Below, in pieces: positions 13,901 through 22,900 of a stretch of 64,000 nucleotides of DNA. The stretch's first letter is position 1; each line of letters opens with the position of its first letter. Origin of the DNA: Chiridota heheva (lineage: Eukaryota > Echinodermata > Holothuroidea > Apodida > Chiridotidae); assembly GCA_020152595.1 (NCBI GenBank), contig JAIGNY010001437.1:1962501-2026500 (forward strand). Reading direction: 5' to 3'. The notes beneath the pieces are model-generated. The model ran no database searches. It was not told the origin of the DNA and saw only the letters and a list, made by a program, of their open reading frames with translations. A program made the translations under genes and the position numbers.

Positions 13901-16900
13901 TGCCTCCCCTTAGCGACACCACTGGACAAGCCGCGATTCTGCCCAATTTATATCAGCACTGAAGATAACATTTTATTAGATAAGCTGCTGATCTGCCTAG
14001 AAAAAACCCAAGTAAACGAGTATTTTGCGATTTTTACCAATCTCTTTCAGATTGATCGGTATGATATATATTTTTTTCCAATGCCACTACTGTTCGCGGG
14101 CTAGATTGGATTGTCTGGTGGGCCAGATTTAACCTGCGGGCTGTCTATTAAGACTTGCTGCAGTAGAGGATACATACATGATGTCATGTCATACAGGCTT
14201 TTACATGGCCCTCCTAGGATCAATTGATTTTCCAAAGTTTGTTTTGTCTCATTGCTTATCTTCATGGGCAGGATTTGCCCACCGGAATTGAGTGTGTGTG
14301 TGTGTTGGGGAAAGAGGGGGGGAGGGGGAAAAGTCACAAAATGAAATTTATTTTCCCTACCAAAGTAGGGTCAGGGGGAAAAATCATAAAATCACACTAG
14401 GATGTAAATGCAGCAGATTTAGACAGTTAAAAATACCTCCCTTTCACCCCAAAATCCTCTGTATGCTTATCTGGAACACTTTTGAGGCAAATTTGACAAG
14501 AAATAGCAAGGAAAAAAAATAAGACATTCTTTTGGCATTTGGTACTCCTTATGGGGCTTGATTTGCTTGCAAAAAATATGTTTTCCACGTGTGTTTAAAT
14601 CTGATACTATTGTATGATGCAATAATGAATGTCTTCATTTCATGCACTCAATACCACTTACTTCCTTTTCTTTTATTAGCTGTCTGTTCAAATTCATTTG
14701 CGGGAGCTGCCTTTACATCTGCTCTGTAGAATTATCAAATCATCAAGGTATAGTATCTAAGAATTATTATGTATCAAATACATATAAAACATCCAGTTTA
14801 TCAACTATAAAACAACATTGTCTTACATATGAAATCTCTTCTTTCCTCATTTGCTGTTTGTTGACATGCAGGCAGGCCTCAAACTTTAAATATTTGTTAA
14901 TGCAACATTGTTCAGATCTGCTGCCCATCTCAAATTGCAGTTGTTCAGAATTTATGCAAATAAATGAATGTCCTCGTCCAATTAAAAATGCATTTCTGAC
15001 TTGTGCAGATGGCGAACTATATAAAAAACTTTGCTCCCCAAAGTACACAGTTGAATGAAAAATAGTTTGATTAGAAATTGCAATACAATCAACCATTTTA
15101 CCAATTGTAAACATCTAAGTTTTCAGATCAGTCAAACATATCATCACATCACTCTACCTAATTGAAATTTACCAGGCACAGACAGCTATTTAGACTTTGA
15201 TGGAATTTTGAGTTGCCTAGCAGGCATGCTGTTCATGGGAGATTATTGTCTGCTTTAAATTGGTAATCATTCCAAGCATCCAGGCTGGCAATATGTTGCA
15301 TGCAAGATTAAGGAACGATTATATTTTAACTTATTGAAGGTTGCATATCCATCCAATGGTGCAACTGAACAACCATAATAAACATATCACAGTTCAGGCT
15401 CCAAAATAACGATTTTTGCTCTGGGCCCATGGAGTTTCCCACCCATCTCACCCTATTTTTGGTCCACTGAATGCATCTATAAATTTTTGAGACAGTGAAA
15501 GAATTGTTTGTTTGACTATTTCTGAATTTTTCAAATCAAAGAAATTGGACTTATTTGGGATAGATTTACTTCACTTTTGGACAGGCATTTCACCATGTGG
15601 CCTCAACCAGGAAGCTAGCTAGCACTCATGAAGATATCCCCACTAAGGGTCTTTTCTATGTTTCTGTTTATAAAATGTTCCCAACCCTATCCACCTAAAA
15701 ACAAAAAGGGGAAGGATTTCAAATGATTGGTCTGCCATAAGAATAAGCCATGACATGAGTCCTACCTATGTAAATAGTCCTACCAATGTAAATAGCATGA
15801 CGTGTCCTTCTCCTTAAAAATTTGTTCCAGCAAATCATAACCACAAACTTACTGTAGCAAATAGTGAGACCACTTTATCTTAATTAAAATAACCACACAA
15901 TAAGACTTCATCCATTGCTAATATGATACTCAGCACCAACTTCCACAACTGACTAAGGTTTTTCAGAATAAAGGAAATAAATGAGGTCCTGACCCGACCT
16001 GGTTATTTATCAGGTCGGGTCTGGCTGTTTGAAACTTTAAGGAGCAGAACAACTAATGGGCCTACCTATGTAATAGTCCTACCTATGTAAATAGTCCTAC
16101 CTATGTAAATAGTCCTACCTATGTAAATAGTCCTACCTATGTAAATAGTCCTACCTGTAAATAGTCTACCTGTCCTGATGAGTCCTACTATGAGTCTACC
16201 TATGAGTCCTACCTATGAGTCCTACCTATGAGTCCTACCTATGAGTCCCTACCTGAGTCCTACCTATGAGTCTATGAGTCCAGTCCCCATGAGTCCCACC
16301 TATGAGTCCCACCCATGAGTCCCACCCTATGAGTCCCACCCTATGAGTCTGCCCATGAGTCCTACCTATGAGTCCCACCCTATGAGTCCTGCCTATGAGT
16401 CCTGCCTGAGTCCATGAGTCCTACCTATGAGTCCCACCTATGAGTCCTACCTATGAGTCCCACCTGAGTCCTACCTATGAGTCCTGCCTATGAGTCCTAC
16501 CTATGAGTCCTACCTATGAGTCCCACCTATGAGTCCTACCTATGAGTCCTACCTATGAGTCCTACCTATGAGTCCCTACCTATGAGTCCTACCTATGAGT
16601 CCTACCTATGAGTCCTACCTATGAGTCCTACCTATGAGTCCCACCTATGAGTCACCTGAGTCCTACCTATGAGTCCTACCTATGAGTCCTACCTATGAGT
16701 CCTGAGTCCCTATGAGTCCTACCTATGAGTCCCACCTATGAGTCCCACCTATGAGTCCCACCTATGAGTCCTACCTATGAGTCCTACCTATGAGTCCTAC
16801 CTATGAGTCCCACCTATGAGTCCTACCTATGAGTCCTACCTATGAGTCCTACCTATGAGTCCTACCTATGAGTCCACCTATGAGTCCCACCTATGAGTCC

Positions 16901-19900
16901 CACCTATGAGTCCCACCTATGAGTCCCACCTATGAGTCCTGCCTATGAGTCCTACCATGAGTCCCTACCTATGAGTCCTACCTATGAGTCCTACCTATGA
17001 GTCCCCTATGTGTCCTACCAATGAGTCCCACCTATGAGTCCCACCTATGAGTCCCACCTATGAGTCCTACCTATGAGTCCTACCTATGAGTCCTACCTGA
17101 GTACCTATGAGTCCTACCAGTCCTACCTATGAGTCCCTACCTATGAGTCCTACCTATGAGTCCTACCTATGAGTCCCACCCATGAGTCCTACCTATGAGT
17201 CCTACCTATGAGTCCCTACCTATGAGTCCTACCTATGAGTCCTACCTATGAGTCCTACCTATGAGTCCACCTATGAGTCCCACCTATGGTCCTACCTATG
17301 AGTCCCACCCATGAGTCCTACCTATGTGTCCTACCTATGAGTCCTACCTATGAGTCCTACCTATGTGTCCTACCTATGAGTCCTACCTATGAGTCCTACC
17401 TATGTGTCCTACCTATGAGTCCTACCTATGAGTCCTACCTATGAGTCCTACCTATGAGTACCATGTGTCCACCTATGAGTCCTACCTATGAGTCCTACCA
17501 ATGAGTCCTACCTATGAGTCCCTACCCTATGAGTCCCACCCCATGAGTCCTACCCTATGAGTCCTACCTATGAGTCCCTACCTAATGTCCTACCTATGAG
17601 TCCTACCTATGAGTCCTACCTGAGTCCTACCTATGAGTCCCACCTATGAGTCCTACCTATGAGTCCCACCTATGAGTCCCACCTATGAGTCCTACCTATG
17701 AGTCCCACCCATGAGTCCCACCCATGAGTCCACCTATGAGTCCCACCTATGAGTCCTGCCTATGAGTCCCTGCCTATGAGTCCCACCTATGAGTCCTACC
17801 TATGAGTCCTGCCTATGATGAGTCCTACCTATGAGTCCTACCTATGAGTCCCACCTATGAGATGAGTCCCTGCCTATGAGTCCTACCTATGAGTCCTGCC
17901 TATGAGTCCTACCTATGAGTCCCACCTATGAGTCCCACCTATGAGTCCTACCTATGAGTCCTACCTATGAGTCCACCTATGAGTCCCACCCATGAGTCCC
18001 ACCTATGAGTCCCACCTATGAGTCCTACCTATGAGTCCCACCTATGAGTCCCACCTATGAGTCCTACCTATGAGTCCTACCTATGAGTCCACCTATGAGT
18101 CCCCACCATGAGTCCTACCTATGAGTCCTACCTATGAGTCCTACCTATGAGTATGAGTCCTACCTATGAGTCCTACCTGAGTGAGTCCTACCTATGAGTC
18201 CCACCTATGAGTCCTACCTATGAGTCCTACCTATGAGTCCTACCTATGAGTCCTACCTATGAGTCCCACCTATGAGTCCTACCTATGAGATGAGTCCTAC
18301 CTATGAGTCCCACCTATGAGTCCTACCTATGAGTCCTACCTATGAGTCCCACCTATGAGTCCTACCTATGAGTCCCTACCTATGAGTCCTACCTATGAGT
18401 CCTACCTATGAGTCCTACCTATGAGTCCTACCTATGAGTCCTACCTATGAGTCCTACCTATGAGTCCTACCTATGAGTCCTACCTATGAGTCCTACCTAT
18501 GAGTCCTACCTATGAGTCCTACCTATGAGTCCCTACCTATGAGTCCTACCTATGAGTCCTACCTATGAGTCCTACCTATGAGTCCTACCTATGAGTCCTA
18601 CCTATGAGTCCACCTATGAGTCCTACCTATGAGTCCTACCTATGAGTCCTACCTATGAGTCCTACCTATGAGTCCTACCTATGAGTCCTACCTATGAGTC
18701 CTACCTATGAGTCCTACCTATGAGTCCTACCTATGAGTCCTACCTATGAGTCCTACCTATGAGTCCTACCTGAGTCCTACCTATGAGTCCCACCTATGAG
18801 TCCTACCTGAGTCCTACCTATGAGTCCTACCTATGAGTCCTACCTATGAGTCCTACCTATGAGTCCTACCTATGAGTCCTACCTATGAGTCCTACCTATG
18901 AGTCCTACCTATGAGTCCTACCTATGAGTCCTACCTATGAGTCCTACCTATGAGTCCTACCTATGAGTCCTACCTATGAGTCCTACCTATGAGTCCCTAC
19001 CTATGAGTCCTACCTATGAGTCTACCCATGAGTCCCACCTATGAGTCCCACCCATGAGTCCACCTATGAGTCCCACCTATGAGTCCTACCTATGAGTCCC
19101 TATGAGTCCTGCCATGTCCCCCATGAGTCCCACCTATGAGTCCCACCTATGAGTCCACCTATGAGTCCTACCTATGAGTCCTACCATGAGTCCTACCTAT
19201 GAGTCCTACCTATGAGTCCCACCCATGAGTCCCACCATGAGTCCTGCCATGAGTCCCCATGAGTCCCACCCATGAGTCCCACCTATGAGTCCCACCCATG
19301 AGTCCCATGAGTCCTATGAGTCCCACCATGAGTCCCACCTATGAGTCCCACCTATGAGTCCCACCTATGAGTCCCACCATGAGTCCCACCCATGAGTCCC
19401 ACCCATGAGTCCCCACCTATGAGTCCCACCCATGAGTCCCACCCATGACCCATGAGTCCCACCCTGTGTCCCACCCATGAGTCCCACCCATGAGTCCCAC
19501 CATGAGTCCCACCTGAGTCCACCATGAGTCCCACCCTATGAGTCCTACCTATGAGTCCCACCTATGAGTCCCACCTATGAGTCCCACCTATGAGTCCCAC
19601 CTATGAGTCCCATGAGTCCCACCATGAGTCCCACCATGAGTCCCACCCCATGAGTCCCACCATGAGTCCCACCTATGAGTCCCACCCATGAGTCCCACCC
19701 ATGAGTCCCACCCATGAGTCCATGACCATGAGTCCCACCTATGAGTCCCACCTATGAGTCCCACCATGAGTCCCACCTATGAGTCCCACCTATGAGTCCC
19801 ACCCTATGAGTCCCACCTATGAGTCCTACCTATGAGTCCCACCTATGAGTCCTACCTATGAGTCCTACCTATGAGTCCCCTGAGTCCTATGAGTCCCCAT

Positions 19901-22900
19901 GAGTCCCACCTATGAGTCCCACCATGAGTCCCACCTATGAGTGAGTCCTACCATGAGTCTATGAGTACCTATGAGTCCTACCTATGAGTCCTACCTATGA
20001 GTCCTACCTATGAGTCCCACCTATGAGTCCTACCTATGAGTCCTACCTATGAGTCCTACCCATGAGTCCTACCTATGAGTCTACCATGAGTCCCACCTAT
20101 GAGTCCTACCTATGAGTCCTGAGTCCTACCTATGAGTCCCACCTATGAGTCCTACCTATGAGTCCTACCTATGAGTCCTACCTATGAGTCCTACCTATGA
20201 GTCCTACCTATGAGTCATACCTATGAGTCCTACCTATGAGTCCACCTATGAGTCCTGCCTGAGTGAGTCCCACCCATGAGTCCCACCCATGAGTCCTACC
20301 TATGAGTCCTACCTATGAGTCCCCCCATGAGTCCCACCTATGAGTCCTACCTATGAGTCCCACCCATGAGTCCCACCATGAGTATGAGTCCTATGAGTCC
20401 CACCTATGAGTCCCACCTATGAGTCCCACCTGAGTCCTACCTATGAGTCCTACCTATGAGTCCTACCTATGAGTCCTACCTATGAGTCCTACCTATGAGT
20501 CCTACCTATGAGTCCTACCTATGAGTCCTACCTATGAGTCCTACCTATGAGTCATACCTATGAGTCATACCTATGAGTTATACCTATGAGTCATACCTAT
20601 GAGTTATACCTATGAGTTATACCTATGAGTCATACCTATATTTTACTTTTTAAAACACATAAATTTAAAAACTATTGTAGGAAAGTTTGATTCATCAAAA
20701 CAATTATTTCTTTTATGTGGCCAGAACATTGACTGGTAGTGTTGCACATCTCTCAGTCATATCAATAGGGTTTTCTTCTTTCTCTCTACTCTTAGATTTT
20801 TTACCTTCAATGAATACTACATTTACAGAAGTTTGTGCTACTGGCTGTTCCTGCAGTTAAACCATTCCATTCAACTTATGCCGTCTCACAGCACCATTGT
20901 GACATATTTCAATAGGTAACTTTTTTATATTCAGCATGATAATGTATAAAAGAAGAAAATGTTCAAAGTTGATGCTTGTCAGAAATTGCTTTCATTGTAT
21001 ACAATTGTAAAATGTTTCTAATTTTGAAGATGTGAAAATATGAAAAAGTAGTTTGAATTTATTTTTATTGTATTTATGTATTTTTCTAATTTTGGTGAGG
21101 TGCAAAAAAATACATAGGTCAATTTGCAAAAATCTCATAACCTTAAAATCTGTAATCCAAAGTGGTTAGATTGATAAAAGGCTCTTTTCCGAAGAGGTAT
21201 GATACGGATAGTGACAAAATCGAGTAATTTTTCTTTGGTTTCTTTTATTGGCAACAATGATTGTGCTGTAGTCTTGGTCAATTGCCCTTCTCTATTAGGG
21301 AGCATATAATCTATGTGTCAGCATATGCAAGCCATAACTCTTATGCCATCAGTAAAGCATTCATAATGTAGTAAAAAAGTTAAATGATTTATTTTTAGCA
21401 AAAGTACCCAAAAAGTGAAATTCTGAATTAACTTAGATTTGAATTTTAATTCTTGTGATCATATGTCCTGATGTGTTTAGAAAATTCAAAGTAAATGTTT
21501 TTCAAATGTCAGTTTTGAAATAGATATTTATATTTAATATTTAGGGGCAATTTCATTCCATAGACAGCGAACATAGAAGGTATAATACATCAGAGCAAGA
21601 AACTGGGAAGTACTTAATTTTGTTTTTTTAAGTATGGGCCCATTTTTTCCAAATTTGTAATTGGTGCTGTTGATTTGAAAATGTCAGAAGCCTGGTTGAA
21701 ACAAAAAATGTGTTAATGGTGAATTCACCTTCCCTTTCTATGGGTGTACTTTTTAAATTTGACAATGTGTCATTGTTTGGTAGCTTATCAAGGTCCAGCG
21801 CGTTTATCGAGCGTGATGAAGGTCAGAGGTATGCCAACCTCTTCATGAGTATCAGGATGAGTGGGATCACGGACACCAGACACCTGGATGACATGCTGAG
21901 GATGAACGTTGTACCACAAAGCTGGATACTCAAAGCCCTGAGTCATCATTACCATGCACTACAAGGTGGGGGCGACATGTCACTTATGCTCAATTTCAGC
22001 AGTGATGCGCTTCGATTTGGATTCATAATTGAACAGGTAAATATTTCTGAATGATTATAATTTAGCAAAGAAGCACAGCTCATCTTCTTCGGTCAAACTT
22101 TCTTCCCCTCCTCTCCCTTCCCCTCCTCTCTCTTCCCCTTTTCTTCCTTCCCCTCCTCTTCCTTCCCCTCCTCCCCTTCCCCTCCCTTCCTTTCCCTCTT
22201 CTCCCTCCCCCCTCCTCTCCCTTCCTCTCCTCTTTCTTTCCCTCTTCTTTCTTCCCCCTCCTCTTCCTTCCCCTCCTCTCCCTTCCCCTCCTCTTCCTTT
22301 CCCTCCTCTCCCTCCCCCTCCTCTCCCTTCCCCTCCTCTTCCTTTCCCTCCTCTCCCTTCCCCTCCTCTTCCTTTCCCTCCTCTCCCTCCCCCCTCCTCT
22401 CCCTTCCCCTCCTCTTCCTTCCCCTCCTCTCCCTTCCCCTCCTCTCCCTTCCCCTCCTCTTCCCTTCCCCTCCTCTCCCTTCCCTCCTCTTCCTTTCCCC
22501 TCCTCTCCCTCCCCTCCTCTCCCTTCCCCTCCTCTCCCTTCCCTCCTCTCTCCCCTTCCCTCCTCTCCCTTCCCCTCCTCTTCCTTCCCCTTCTTTCCCT
22601 TCCCTCCTCTCCCTTCCCCTCTTCCCTTCCCCTCCTCTCCCTTCCCCTTCTCTCCCTTCCCCTCCTCTTCCTTCCCCTCTCTTTTCCTTCCCCTCCTTCC
22701 CTTTCCTACTCTCCCATCCCCTCCTCTCCCTTCCCCTCCTCTCCCTTCCTCTCCTCTCCTGGGTCATAGTTTTCAGACAAAATAGATTCATCAATGTTGA
22801 AGCATACTAACTAGTATGTATGATAATTGTAAATAGTATGTATTTCACTTAGGCATATGCCAGGAAAAGCACACGTAAGTCACAACTACTTGTTTTCATT

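Noticed and set aside
19352-19776. Minus-strand frames GLMGGTHGWDSW-type
   Set aside because: They are translations of C-rich variants of the 13-bp array.
16061-20638. CRISPR array
   Set aside because: The units are contiguous without unique spacers, and the sequence is an animal genome. The same holds for the 16-, 17-, 20-, 24- and 43-bp arrays.
22093-22794. 233-residue minus-strand frame rich in E, G, R and K
   Set aside because: It is the complement of the polypyrimidine tract, with no domain and no supporting signals.
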